A stretch of 64,000 nucleotides of DNA from Candidatus Accumulibacter phosphatis (lineage in GTDB: Bacteria > Pseudomonadota > Gammaproteobacteria > Burkholderiales > Rhodocyclaceae): the NCBI RefSeq assembly GCF_012939955.1, contig NZ_SPMY01000025.1, positions 87,878-151,877 on the forward strand, in the 5' to 3' direction. The position numbers and the translations under genes are program-made. Below the pieces are notes generated by a model. It had not been told where the DNA came from. It saw only the letters and a program-made list of their open reading frames with translations, and made no database searches. Positions 55,628 to 64,000 of this stretch are shown one piece after another. Each line of letters begins with the position of its first letter. Position 1 is the stretch's first letter.

Positions 55628-58093
55628 ATGAGCAAACGATCCAGAACGAATCCCGGCGCGCCCGCCACGCCTCCCGCCGCCTTACCTGCAGCCCCAGTCG
55701 TCAAGCCGGCAAGACCGAAAACATTCTTGCTGGTCGTGGGTCTGGCGCTGCTGCTGGTCATTGCCGCAAGTATCTTCATCGCCATGCGTCAGGATGCGGC
55801 GCAGCCGACGTCGCAGGCACCTGTCGCGCCGCTTGCCACCTCGGAGCAGCAGCCGTCACGCTTGCCATTACCTGTTGCAGCGCCTGCTGCCGCCAGCTAC
55901 GTCGGGGCAAGCCGCTGCCAGAGCTGCCACGAGAGCGAATTCAGGGCCTGGAACGGTTCGCACCATCAACTCGCCATGCAGGACGCCACGGCAGCCACCG
56001 TGCTCGGTGACTTTGCCGATGCCAGCTTCAACTACCAGGGTGTCGCGTCGACCTTCTTCAAGAGCGCCGATGGCCAGTTCATGGTGCGTACCGATGGCCC
56101 CGACGGCAAACTCAGCGACTACCCGATCAGCTACACCTTCGGCGTCTATCCACTGCAACAGTATCTGATCGCTTTCCCCGGCGGGCGCTATCAGACGCTG
56201 CCGATTGCCTGGGACGCGCGGCCGAAAAGTGAAGGCGGGCAGCGCTGGTTCCACCTCTATCCCGAGCAGACGATTGACCACACCGATCCGCTGCACTGGA
56301 CCGGCATCTATCAGAACTGGGCGCTGCAGTGTGCCGAGTGCCATTCGACCAATTTGCGCAAAGGCTACGATGCCGCCAGCAACACTTACCACACCACTTA
56401 CAGCGAAATCAACGTCGCCTGCGAGTCCTGCCACGGCCCCGCTTCGGCGCATGTCGATTGGGCCAGCAAGGCCAAGCCCCCTTACGCCGCGCAGGACGAC
56501 AAGGGTTTGCCATCGCTGAAGAGCCGCTGGAACGAGGCCTGGAAATTCCCCGCCGAGGGCGCAAAATTCGCCGTGCGTGCGCAGCCGGCCGACCCCGCGG
56601 GCATGAACAGCTGCGGCGCTTGCCACTCGCGTCGCTCGACCCTCAGCGAAGGCGGCAAGGCCGGCGCGGTGCTCGAAGATAGTCACCGCCTGGCGATGCT
56701 CACCGCGCCCAACTACCACCCCGACGGGCAGCAGCGTGAAGAAGTCTATGTCTGGGGCTCTTTCCTGCAGAGCAAGATGCACCAGAATGGCGTGACTTGC
56801 ATGGACTGCCACGAACCGCATTCGCAGAAACTGCGCGCCGAAGGCAATGCACTGTGCACGCGTTGCCATCTGGCCAGCGAGTTCGACGTGGCCAAGCACC
56901 ATCAGCACCAGGCCGGCGGCAAAGGTGCGCAGTGCGTTAGCTGTCACATGCCGAGCCAGAACTACATGGTCGTCCACGCCCGGCCCGATCACAGCCTGCG
57001 CATACCGCGCCCAGACCTCTCTATCTCGCTGGGCAGCCCAAATGCCTGTACTCAGTGCCACACCGACAAGCAGCCCGACTGGGCAGCCACCAGCATGGAC
57101 AAATGGTACGGCAAGGCCTGGCGTGAGCGCCCGCATTACGGCAGCACCCTGCACGCTGGCGAGACGCAAGGTGTGCGCGCCCTGCCAAGGCTGCTGGAAC
57201 TGGCCAGCAGCCCGGCAGCGCCGGCCATCGTCAGGGCCACCGCGGCGACCCTGGCACAGCCCTACGTCAATCCCGGCACGCTGCCGGCTACGCGTGCGCT
57301 GCTCCAGGATGCTGATCCCTCAGTGCGCATCGCCGCTCTCGGCATGCTGGCGCCGGTCGACCCGCTGAATCGCGTGCTTGGCGCTTCCGCCTTGCTTTCC
57401 GACCCGGTCCTCGGCGTGCGCATCGAGGCCGCAAGTCTCCTCGCCGACGTGCCCGATAGCCAGATCCCCTCGGCTCGGCGCGCAGCACGCGAAGCCGCCT
57501 TGCAGGAATACGAGGCGGCGCTGAAGCTGGAGGCCGACTGGCCATCGGGTAATGTCAATCTCGGCAACCTGCGCTTGCGCCAGGGACGTGTCGACGCGGC
57601 TGTCGCTGCCTTCCAGAGGGCGATCATGCTCGATCCGCAGGCGGTCGGCGCCTATGTCAATCTGGCCGATACCTGGCGCCAGCAGGGGCGCGAGTCGGAG
57701 GCCGAAAAGATCTTGCGCGATGGTCTCGTGGTGCTGCCACGCAACGCCGACTTGCACCACGCCCTGGGCCTGCTGCTGACCCGCAAGGGGGAGAGCGCCG
57801 CGGCGCTGCAGGAATTCGGCGAAGCCGCCCGGCTGGCGCCGGACAACGCGCGCTACGCCTATGTAAAAGCCATTGCCCTGCACTCCGCCGGCAAGCGCGC
57901 CGAAGCCCTGGCGCTGCTGCGCGCCGCCAATAAACGTCACCCGAGTGATCTCGAGATCCTCAGTGCGCTGATCTCGATGAATCGTGAGGCGGGCGACCGG
58001 CGGGCGGCACTAAGCTACGCCAGGACAGCCGCCGAGCTTCTGCCCGACGACCAGAGCGTGAAGCAACTGCTGAGCGAGTTGGAAGGCCGTTAA
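55628..58093 (+). CDS. Octaheme c-type cytochrome with C-terminal TPR domain
   Basis: This protein has 821 residues. A membrane anchor at about 36-54 (FLLVVGLALLLVIAASIFIA) is followed by a Pro-rich linker and eight CxxCH haem sites: CQSCH, CAECH, CESCH, CGACH, CMDCH, CTRCH, CVSCH, CTQCH (residues about 97 to 478). Two or more HEAT-like helices follow, then TPRs at about 630-820 (GNVNLGNLRLRQGRVDAAVA, GAYVNLADTWRQQGRESEAE). The layout resembles periplasmic multihaem cytochromes of the c554/NrfB-type families fused to TPRs. It probably passes electrons in the periplasm while the TPRs dock a partner. Redox partner and substrate unknown. The 336 nt after it hold no gene. Confidence 0.88.
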   Translation: MSKRSRTNPGAPATPPAALPAAPVVKPARPKTFLLVVGLALLLVIAASIFIAMRQDAAQPTSQAPVAPLATSEQQPSRLPLPVAAPAAASYVGASRCQSCHESEFRAWNGSHHQLAMQDATAATVLGDFADASFNYQGVASTFFKSADGQFMVRTDGPDGKLSDYPISYTFGVYPLQQYLIAFPGGRYQTLPIAWDARPKSEGGQRWFHLYPEQTIDHTDPLHWTGIYQNWALQCAECHSTNLRKGYDAASNTYHTTYSEINVACESCHGPASAHVDWASKAKPPYAAQDDKGLPSLKSRWNEAWKFPAEGAKFAVRAQPADPAGMNSCGACHSRRSTLSEGGKAGAVLEDSHRLAMLTAPNYHPDGQQREEVYVWGSFLQSKMHQNGVTCMDCHEPHSQKLRAEGNALCTRCHLASEFDVAKHHQHQAGGKGAQCVSCHMPSQNYMVVHARPDHSLRIPRPDLSISLGSPNACTQCHTDKQPDWAATSMDKWYGKAWRERPHYGSTLHAGETQGVRALPRLLELASSPAAPAIVRATAATLAQPYVNPGTLPATRALLQDADPSVRIAALGMLAPVDPLNRVLGASALLSDPVLGVRIEAASLLADVPDSQIPSARRAAREAALQEYEAALKLEADWPSGNVNLGNLRLRQGRVDAAVAAFQRAIMLDPQAVGAYVNLADTWRQQGRESEAEKILRDGLVVLPRNADLHHALGLLLTRKGESAAALQEFGEAARLAPDNARYAYVKAIALHSAGKRAEALALLRAANKRHPSDLEILSALISMNREAGDRRAALSYARTAAELLPDDQSVKQLLSELEGR

Positions 58094-58429
58094 GGCGATT
58101 GCCGGAAACGAACGTACCAGATTGCGCCGGATTTTCGGTCGGCTTCAAGGCGCGACAACAGGCGCATAGTCGAACTATGTAACTGTTTTCGTAACACAGA
58201 AGACGGGCGAGAAGACAAGCAAGATGGTATGTTCTTTGACAGAAATCGCCGAAGACCATTCGATCAATTTCTTCAGCCCTTAGCCGACTTCCCATCGCCT
58301 GGCCCATTACCGCTTTTATGTGCGCCATTAGGCATTGTGGAGAGGCACTCATTTTTCCTCCACATTTGCTGCTCAGAATGTCTCCATTGGCCGGCCGATG
58401 GATGTCTGCCAAAGCACAGGAGCGATCTG
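58094..58429. other. Intergenic gap with a short palindrome, no gene recognised
   Basis: No coding content was recognised. A perfect inverted repeat CATAGT-CGA-ACTATG lies at 58165-58179, and AGGAG at 58419 serves the next gene. Confidence 0.5.
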
Positions 58430-58711
58430 ATGATAAATGTAAGACAAATTTTGGCGCGCTCAAGCTTGATGGCTGCTCTCGCGTGCTTTTCCGGCCTGCT
58501 TTTAGCGCAAGCGCCTGAGGGTCAAGGGGGGCCGCGCAAACCGCCGCAGGAAGCACTTGATGCCTGCAAGTCATTGAGCGCTGGCCAGGAGTGCGGTTTT
58601 ACCTCCCCGCAGGGAAGCGTCAAAGGTTCCTGCTGGGCTCCCGAAGACAAACCGCTGGCGTGCAAGCCGAAGGATGAGCCGAGCCGCGGATCCCAAGCAA
58701 AAAATCAATAA
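58430..58711 (+). CDS. Small secreted four-Cys protein
   Basis: This protein has 93 residues. ATG 58430 follows AGGAG and opens a signal peptide (ILARSSLMAALACFSGLLLAQ). The mature part has four Cys in ACKSLSAGQECGF and GSCWAPEDKPLACKP, probably two disulfides in a small periplasmic domain. I recall similar short proteins in other proteobacteria with the ACxxxxxGxxC...GxC...LAC pattern, without known function. It lies 45 nt before the EF-hand gene. Confidence 0.65.
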   Translation: MINVRQILARSSLMAALACFSGLLLAQAPEGQGGPRKPPQEALDACKSLSAGQECGFTSPQGSVKGSCWAPEDKPLACKPKDEPSRGSQAKNQ

Positions 58712-58756
58712 ACAGCCTGATACGGGTCGTCGTACAGGATTGAAAAGGAGTTCATC

Positions 58757-59536
58757 ATGAGCAGCATTGGCAGTGTTGGCAGCAGTAACAACAGTTTCAT
58801 GATGCAGAGCACGAGGCAACGCCCGGATACGAAGAGCATGGCCGGGGAGTTGTTCGCGCAGTTGGACACATCCGGGCAGGGTTACCTCCAGAAGTCAGAT
58901 CTTCAGGCAGCCTTCGACAAGATTTCTTCCACCTCCAGTTCCTCGTCAAGTGCGACCGGCACTTCATCGACGGTTGATGAACTATTTTCAACACTTGACA
59001 CGAACAGTAACGGAAAAGTCTCCAAGGAAGAATTCACCGATACTCTGACAAAACTTCAAAACGACCTGGAGCAGCAATACCAGGACGGTCGTATGCAGAA
59101 GGCGATGCAGGCGGGTGGGACAGCGGGGATGGAGGGGATGGGCGGCAGGCCGCCACCGCCGCCGCCACCCGGCGACGGACCGAGCATGAGCAAGGACGAA
59201 CTGAGCAGCACCCTCAATGAAATCGGCACGTCCGACAGCCGAAGCACTCTGCTGTCCGCTATTCTCCAGAGCTTTGATCAGGCGGACAGCGACGGCGATG
59301 GCGAAGTCAGCTTCCAGGAAGCGATGGCCTTCCAGCAGTCGAGCGGCGGCGCCAGCGGCTCGGCTGCGACGGCGTCCATCGATGCCAGCCTTGGCGCTGC
59401 CTCGTCAGCAGCGGCGAGCGGCAATTCCGAGGCCAAGGTCATGATGCAGATCATGAAGTTGATGCAGGCCTACAACATTGGCAATGAGCAGAGTCAAGAC
59501 GGCAGTCTGCTGGCTTCGCTGTCGGTTTCGGCGTAG
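58757..59536 (+). CDS. EF-hand calcium-binding protein
   Basis: This protein has 259 residues. Three EF-hand loops are visible: DTSGQGYLQKSD, DTNSNGKVSKEE and DSDGDGEVSFQE; the latter two fit the calcium pattern well. A polyproline stretch (RPPPPPPPGDG) and Ser/Ala-rich linkers separate them. There is no signal peptide. It resembles the XopAW-like bacterial EF-hand proteins, possibly secreted by a non-classical route. ATG follows AAAAGGAG. Confidence 0.82.
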   Translation: MSSIGSVGSSNNSFMMQSTRQRPDTKSMAGELFAQLDTSGQGYLQKSDLQAAFDKISSTSSSSSSATGTSSTVDELFSTLDTNSNGKVSKEEFTDTLTKLQNDLEQQYQDGRMQKAMQAGGTAGMEGMGGRPPPPPPPGDGPSMSKDELSSTLNEIGTSDSRSTLLSAILQSFDQADSDGDGEVSFQEAMAFQQSSGGASGSAATASIDASLGAASSAAASGNSEAKVMMQIMKLMQAYNIGNEQSQDGSLLASLSVSA

Positions 59537-59590
59537 CCCGTGCGAAAGTCGCGCCAGGTCATGACCGTTGATACGGCAATTTCTGTGGGA

Positions 59591-60415
59591 CTACTTCGGA
59601 AACATCAACTGCACCTGGAAGCGCAGTTGCCAGTTGGCGGCATTGTCCGGATGGGCGACATTGTAGTAGGCACTGAGCTGGGTGTTTACAGGTAGTTTGC
59701 CGAAGTGGAAAATTTTGCCGACGCCGCCGCCCAGCGGCACCGTCCAGCGCTGGCTGTTGTCGGCCTTCCAGTCGGCGGTGACGATAGGCGCCGAGGTGAG
59801 ATAGATGCCGCCTTCGAAGTTGTAGTTCAGGAAAGGCTGGAGCAGGAAGTTGTTGTAGCTGGCGTCACTTCCCGAGCCGACCGACCAGACGTTGTTCGCC
59901 AGGAAGCCGTACACCCAGGGGTCGCCTTTCTCGAGATGGAGTAACACGAACGACGGGCCAAGTCCCCAGTGGTCGTTGCCGAGCGAGTCGTTGCTGTTGG
60001 TTGGCATCTGCACGATCGCGCCGGCGCCCCAGATGGCGCCTTTGGGCACGGCAGGCGACAGGAAGGCCGTCAACTGGATGTCGCCGATGCCGTTGGTCCG
60101 ATCGCCGCCGGGCACGAAAGCGGGCTGCGAAATCACCGGCATGATCGTGCGCGTGATGACGTTCCATTCGCTGTTGACCTCGATCGGAATCACCGGCTGG
60201 ACGTTGAGAATGTTTTGAGTGCCGTCGCGTGGTCCGACGTTGAAGTTGGTGTTGTTCTGGAAGGGTACGCTGATCAGGTTGCCGACCGGGTTCTGCGCCA
60301 GTTTGGCGAGTTCCTCGGCGCTCATTTCGGCGCGCGCCGGCGTGGTGAGTGCCGTCGCCAGGGCGAGGGGGCCGAGAACGCGTCGCGCCGCGCTTGGAAT
60401 CATCTTGGATTGCAT
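59591..60415 (-). CDS. Outer-membrane transporter-like beta-barrel protein
   Basis: This protein has 274 residues. A signal peptide ends near TTPARA. The mature protein alternates short beta strands (NLISVPFQNNTNFNVGP, VIPIEVNSEWNVITRTIMPV, WGAGAIVQMPTNSND) and ends with an aromatic/Lys terminus (FQVQLMFPK), consistent with a barrel. Homologues are often named transporter or, misleadingly, neuromedin U. Substrate unknown. It follows the patatin gene by 17 nt on the same strand. Confidence 0.72.
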   Translation of the reverse strand: MQSKMIPSAARRVLGPLALATALTTPARAEMSAEELAKLAQNPVGNLISVPFQNNTNFNVGPRDGTQNILNVQPVIPIEVNSEWNVITRTIMPVISQPAFVPGGDRTNGIGDIQLTAFLSPAVPKGAIWGAGAIVQMPTNSNDSLGNDHWGLGPSFVLLHLEKGDPWVYGFLANNVWSVGSGSDASYNNFLLQPFLNYNFEGGIYLTSAPIVTADWKADNSQRWTVPLGGGVGKIFHFGKLPVNTQLSAYYNVAHPDNAANWQLRFQVQLMFPK

Positions 60416-60432
60416 TGTTGCGCTCCTAGCAG

Positions 60433-62673
60433 TCAGGGTGTCCCGAGGAACAGGTAGAAATTGGAATAGCCGCCGATCGAGCCGGCATTCGAGTAGCCGT
60501 AACCCAGGTAGACCGGACCAAAAGGTGTTTCGCCGCCAAGATAAACGGCTGCGCCGGGAATCCAGCCTTTCAGCTCGGTTTCGGTGAACGGCCTGCCGAC
60601 CTTGGCGGTTTCCAGGGCGGCTCCCAGGCGCAGGTCACCGCGCAGGCCAAGCGGCAGGCGGCCGATGATGCGCTCGGCGCGGATGCTGCCGTAGCTCATA
60701 TCGTCGCCCTTCAGCTGCCCGACGGCAAAGGCCGTCATGTTGAGCATGCCGCCGAGTTGTCCGAGATCGTAGACCGGGAGCTCTCCGACCGGCGAGCCCT
60801 GATACGACAGGCGGCTGGCCAGCACCCAGTCGCCGACGCTCAGGTAGCCGCTGGCACCGGCGTCGAGCCTGCTGAAGCCGCTGGCTGGTGAGTCGAAGTA
60901 TTTGACGCTGCTGGACCAGCCATTGGTTGGAAAGTAGATGCGGTCGGTCTGGTCGAAATCGAGTCCGGCAAACCAGCCGCCAAAGGTCTTCGACTCCGCC
61001 GGCAGGAATGGTGCGCCTGTCTGGATCGTGGCTTTTCGCCAGTTCTCCTGCCAGCCGAGGCGCGCCTGGCCGAGCAGCCCGACGTTGATGCCCGCCGCTA
61101 CCTGGGCGGCGCTTTGGCTGAGGGCGTATTCGGCGAGTTGGTCGTTGTTCTGGTAAATGCCGGTCGATGTGCTCTGATAGTTGACGTTGGCCTCGACGAA
61201 GTAACGCTGGCGCGCGTCAATGGGTTGGTAAAAGTCGGCGCCAATCCCGGTTGTTGACCCGATCTGCACATAACCGAGGAATTCGCCGCCCAGGCTATTG
61301 AGCCAGGTTTTCTGATAGGCAGCGCGAATGGCGTAGGTGGAGTCGGTCTGGAAGTTGCTTTCGAGGTTGATGCCAAAGCGCAGGTAATCAGGGCCCCAGC
61401 TTTTCTCCATCGGCGTCACACGCAGGATTTCGCGGTTACGCAGGGTGTCGTCCAGCGCATAATCGACCTGCTGGTAGTAGCCGTCGCCATAGGCGCGCAT
61501 CAGATCGGCATCGAGTTTCACCGGGTCGACGGTGTCGCCCGGCTTGATCTGCAGGTAGCGCTCGACGACTGCCGGGTTGACCAGCTTGAGTCCGGCGATC
61601 TGCACCTCGTTAATGCGCGGTGCGGGGCGCATCGGCGGCTGAACCTGGGCGACCCAGGCGGCGTAAGCGGTTTCGCTGACCGCCAGCGTGCGCAGGCGAT
61701 CGGCGACCGCCTCGGTTGCGGCAACGCCGCGATCAGCCGTTTCCGAACTGCGCTTGAAGTCGCCCGCCGTGATCCCCTCGAGATCGGGCTTGATGTAGAT
61801 GTCGGTCGGCTTGAGCGTCGCCAGCGAACGGGTGACATTCTGTTCGGTGAGGATGTTGACCATTTGTGCCGAAACGCTCAGCAGGCCGCTGATATCTTCG
61901 GCCTTGAGCAGTGGTGAGCCGACGTTGACGGCGATGATGATGTCGGCCTGGCAGCGGGCACGCGCTTCGTCGATCGGCACGTTGTCGACCAGGCCGCCGT
62001 CGACCAGTTTCTTGCCATCGGCCTCGACTGGCGCCATCAGGCCGGGAACCGACATGCTGGCGCGCATCGCTTGCGACAGGCTGCCCCGACGGAAGACCAC
62101 TTTCTCACCGCCGACGATATCGGTGGCAATGATTGACAGTGGTAGCGGCAGGGTCTCGATTTCACGTTCGCCAAGATAGTCGCGAACCAGGGTATTGAAA
62201 AACAGCTTGATCTTCTGACCCATGACGATGCCGGGTTGCCCGTTCACGCCTTGCGGACCGACACCCGTTTCCGAACCCGGCAGGAAGCGCTTGTCGTACA
62301 CTTTTTTTCGGAAGTTCTGCTGGTCCAGTGGTGGATCGTCGCGGAACAGGTCATCCCAGTCGGCTTCAGCCAGCTTGCTGCGCATGGTTGCCGGACTCAG
62401 GCCGCTGGCGTAGACGCCTGCGACCAGGGCTCCCATGCTGGTGCCGGCGACACAGTCGACCGGCACGCGCAATTTTTCAAGGACTTCGAGGACGCCGATA
62501 TGCGCCGCGCCGCGCGCACCGCCACCGCCGAGGACCAGGCCAACGCGCGGCCTGGCCAGTTCGCTGGCGGCCGTTTGCGCGGCAACACCGCCGGCAAAAA
62601 GAAGGATTCCGGCGGCGAAGGCCATGCGTCCCAGCCTGACTGCCACGGTCGATTCGAACACGCTTGTACTCAC
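60433..62673 (-). CDS. PlpD-type patatin phospholipase with outer-membrane barrel
   Basis: This protein has 746 residues from GTG 62673, which follows AAGGAG; ATG 62766 gives a longer, unsupported N-terminus. A signal peptide (MAFAAGILLFAGGVAAQ) is followed by a patatin domain: oxyanion loop GGGGARG, nucleophile in GTSMG and catalytic Asp in DGGLVDN. Then come a POTRA-like region (INEVQIAGLKLVNPAVVERY) and a 16-strand-type Omp85 barrel ending SNFYLFLGTP. This is the type Vd secretion layout: the protein exports its own lipase domain, which hydrolyses phospholipids outside. Confidence 0.9.
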   Translation of the reverse strand: MSTSVFESTVAVRLGRMAFAAGILLFAGGVAAQTAASELARPRVGLVLGGGGARGAAHIGVLEVLEKLRVPVDCVAGTSMGALVAGVYASGLSPATMRSKLAEADWDDLFRDDPPLDQQNFRKKVYDKRFLPGSETGVGPQGVNGQPGIVMGQKIKLFFNTLVRDYLGEREIETLPLPLSIIATDIVGGEKVVFRRGSLSQAMRASMSVPGLMAPVEADGKKLVDGGLVDNVPIDEARARCQADIIIAVNVGSPLLKAEDISGLLSVSAQMVNILTEQNVTRSLATLKPTDIYIKPDLEGITAGDFKRSSETADRGVAATEAVADRLRTLAVSETAYAAWVAQVQPPMRPAPRINEVQIAGLKLVNPAVVERYLQIKPGDTVDPVKLDADLMRAYGDGYYQQVDYALDDTLRNREILRVTPMEKSWGPDYLRFGINLESNFQTDSTYAIRAAYQKTWLNSLGGEFLGYVQIGSTTGIGADFYQPIDARQRYFVEANVNYQSTSTGIYQNNDQLAEYALSQSAAQVAAGINVGLLGQARLGWQENWRKATIQTGAPFLPAESKTFGGWFAGLDFDQTDRIYFPTNGWSSSVKYFDSPASGFSRLDAGASGYLSVGDWVLASRLSYQGSPVGELPVYDLGQLGGMLNMTAFAVGQLKGDDMSYGSIRAERIIGRLPLGLRGDLRLGAALETAKVGRPFTETELKGWIPGAAVYLGGETPFGPVYLGYGYSNAGSIGGYSNFYLFLGTP

Positions 62674-62832
62674 TCCAAACTCCTTGTTTTGATACCCGGT
62701 CGACCAAACGCTTGCCGCGAGTCGAAGGCTGCGCGTGCCCCCGTCTCCACGCGGTTGACGCGGCATTTATTGTTTCAGCGGCTCGACGCGAAGGTGGCCG
62801 ACACCGCCCCGGGTGGCGTGACGGCCAGCAAA

Positions 62833-63087
62833 TTACTGCAGAGCGGTCATCGGCAGCGAGTCGAGAATGGTCAACGCGGCGTGCGCATTCTCGGCTGCAT
62901 CGCGGCCCAGGCTGGTGAGATAACCGCCATCGACCTGCGTCAGCAGGCCTTTGGCGTGTAGCCGCTCGGCGGCAGCGATGACTTCGGGTGCTGCGGCCTT
63001 GTGGATTTTCAGGCCTTGCTGCGGGCTTGCCAGGTCAAAGCGGGCCAGGATGTTCAGTTCATTGACCAGATCGGGCGTGAAGGGCAT
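62833..63087 (-). CDS. TIGR02647-family small protein
   Basis: This protein has 84 residues: MPFTPDLVNELNILARFDLA, then GLKIHKAAAPEVIAAAERLH and GLLTQVDGGYLTSLGRDAAE. This matches the TIGR02647 family of small uncharacterised gammaproteobacterial and betaproteobacterial proteins. It is probably a winged-helix-like or DNA-binding fold, but function is unknown. Confidence 0.82.
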   Translation of the reverse strand: MPFTPDLVNELNILARFDLASPQQGLKIHKAAAPEVIAAAERLHAKGLLTQVDGGYLTSLGRDAAENAHAALTILDSLPMTALQ

Positions 63088-63135
63088 GGCAAGTCCTCGT
63101 TTGGTTACGGCGCGGTTGCGCTTGGGGGCTACATT

Positions 63136-63335
63136 CTAACGGTCATAGCATGTCGCGACACCATTGACAATCGAAGTCGTGACCGTTTCCCTCGCTGGCG
63201 GCGTACATTCCGGCTTGCACGCCGGAATTGTTCGACCGGCAGGGAGCATACTCCCTGAATTCCCCGTCTCACTCCCCTGGCCCTTCTCCCGCGAGTGGAG
63301 AAGGGAGGTTCGTGAGTCGCGGGCGCGACTTCCAG
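63136..63335 (+). repeat. Dispersed structured repeat, copy F (long form)
   Basis: It starts CTAACGGTCATAGCATG and includes the ATTCCGGC / GCCGGAAT module, CCCTTCTCCC / GGAGAAGGG and AGTCGC / GCGACT. The right end lacks CATTAA (it reads TTCCAGGG). It lies between the TIGR02647 gene and the end of selO. Confidence 0.85.
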
Positions 63336-63361
63336 GGAAAGGCGACCTGGGCGCCTCACTC

Positions 63362-64000
63362 TCAGGAACTGCATGAGAGCGTCGAGCAGCCGGCTTTATG
63401 GCGTGCCCAGTCGGGGCGTCGGGCGCTGAAAGCGGCGCGTCCCGGCTGCTCGTCGAAAGGGTGGCGCAGGACTTCGAGCAGTTCATGGATCCTCTGCGTG
63501 TCTCCCTGTTCGGCGCGCTCGATGGCCTGTTGCGCCAGGTAATTGCGCAGTACGAAGCGTGGGTTGGCCTGATTCATGGTGGCCATGCGGCGCTCTGCCG
63601 GCTGCCCGTCGTGGCGCAGGCGAGCGCTATAGCGCAGCAGCCAGCGCGCCAGGTCGGGTGCAAATTGCTGGCGGAGATCGTCACGGTAGAAAGCTTCACG
63701 CAAGGCTTCGGGGTCCGCTTGGCCGATGTCGAGCTGCGCCAGCTGGCGGAAGAACCCGGTCATGTCGATCTCGGCCAGGCGCATCAGTTCGAACAGGTCG
63801 GCGAGCAGCTCGCCATCGTCCGGTGTCCAGCTGCGCAATCCCAGCTTGGCGGCAAAAGCCGTACAGAACTCGGCCGAATAGACTTCGTCGTAACGATCGA
63901 TAGCCGCTGCCAGCTCTGCGACTGGCGCCGATCTTGTCGGCTTCTCTGCCTTCGGCAGCAACGGAAGCAGCGCGTCGGCGAGTCGTTCGAGGTTCCAGCG
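63362..64000 (-). CDS. selO: SelO/YdiU protein adenylyltransferase, C-terminal part
   Basis: At least 212 residues; the gene continues past the right edge. Motifs of the C-terminal region are present: RWNLERLADALLPL, then ATMNQANPRFVLRNYLAQQA and LRHPFDEQPG. The extreme end CSS corresponds to the site of selenocysteine in human SelO. SelO is a pseudokinase that transfers AMP from ATP to proteins, including redox enzymes. Kinase-like motifs are off-window. The stop lies 27 nt from dispersed repeat copy F. Confidence 0.9.
   Translation of the reverse strand, partial: RWNLERLADALLPLLPKAEKPTRSAPVAELAAAIDRYDEVYSAEFCTAFAAKLGLRSWTPDDGELLADLFELMRLAEIDMTGFFRQLAQLDIGQADPEALREAFYRDDLRQQFAPDLARWLLRYSARLRHDGQPAERRMATMNQANPRFVLRNYLAQQAIERAEQGDTQRIHELLEVLRHPFDEQPGRAAFSARRPDWARHKAGCSTLSCSS

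Noticed and set aside
8187-63335. CRISPR array suggested by repeated hairpins
   Set aside because: The repeats are 125-206 nt long, single and scattered, with no regular spacers and no cas genes.
1-64000. tRNA, rRNA or riboswitch genes
   Set aside because: No cloverleaf, rRNA block or known riboswitch core was recognised by eye. A covariance-model scan would be needed to exclude small ones.

Overview
The window is about 64 kb of GC-rich bacterial chromosome. A complete Pel exopolysaccharide operon, an octaheme cytochrome, an fdhD-mobA pair, an indolepyruvate oxidoreductase locus and lipoprotein/porin-rich stretches suggest a betaproteobacterium, most likely a member of the Rhodocyclales such as the Accumulibacter/Dechloromonas group. 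That placement is inference. Six or more frames are broken by one-base changes, five of them in short homopolymers or a doublet, which suggests a draft or metagenome-derived sequence with residual indels.

Left end (1-9,700): two tandem minus-strand genes each encode TIR + CHAT (caspase-like) + NTPase in one polypeptide; the complete one also carries TPRs. They look like NLR-type immune or cell-death sensors. The complete gene lies between two near-identical 35-nt direct repeats. A frameshifted DUF2272 lipoprotein gene and the tail of an IS4-type transposase follow. 9,700-15,300: a rhomboid protease with a zinc ribbon, then a 1,216-residue AsmA/TamB-like protein built from internal repeats. 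15,570-28,250: pelABCDEFG in canonical order with mostly overlapping genes. PelD keeps a c-di-GMP-type RxxD site, and pelB carries three one-base frameshifts.

28,250-34,400 is an accessory patch. It holds a brnT-brnA toxin-antitoxin cassette bounded by two attC-like sites whose core sequences are complementary in the way expected of an integron gene cassette, an IS91-type rolling-circle element (HUH transposase plus frameshifted tyrosine recombinase), an orphan hicB next to a third attC-like site, a DUF1330-type gene and a frameshifted DUF3306 gene. 34,400-37,000: fdhD and mobA (formate dehydrogenase/molybdenum cofactor) and a YhcB/ZapG-type protein.

37,200-47,400 looks like amino-acid catabolism: an NSS transporter, a Leu/Val dehydrogenase, a fused indolepyruvate ferredoxin oxidoreductase with a divergent LysR regulator, and an mmsA-type dehydrogenase. 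A decayed hsdS end and a VapBC-like pair sit in between. 47,500-64,000 is mostly cell-envelope genes: DUF3037, DUF2092, an Asn-repeat secreted protein convergent with a large Gly/Tyr-rich exported protein, cardiolipin synthase, small lipoproteins, an octaheme cytochrome with TPRs, an EF-hand protein, an outer-membrane transporter-like protein, a patatin/beta-barrel (PlpD-type) protein, a TIGR02647 protein and the end of selO.

A structured dispersed repeat occurs six times between genes, in a short (about 125-130 nt) and a long (about 200 nt) form. No tRNA, rRNA or CRISPR array was seen.
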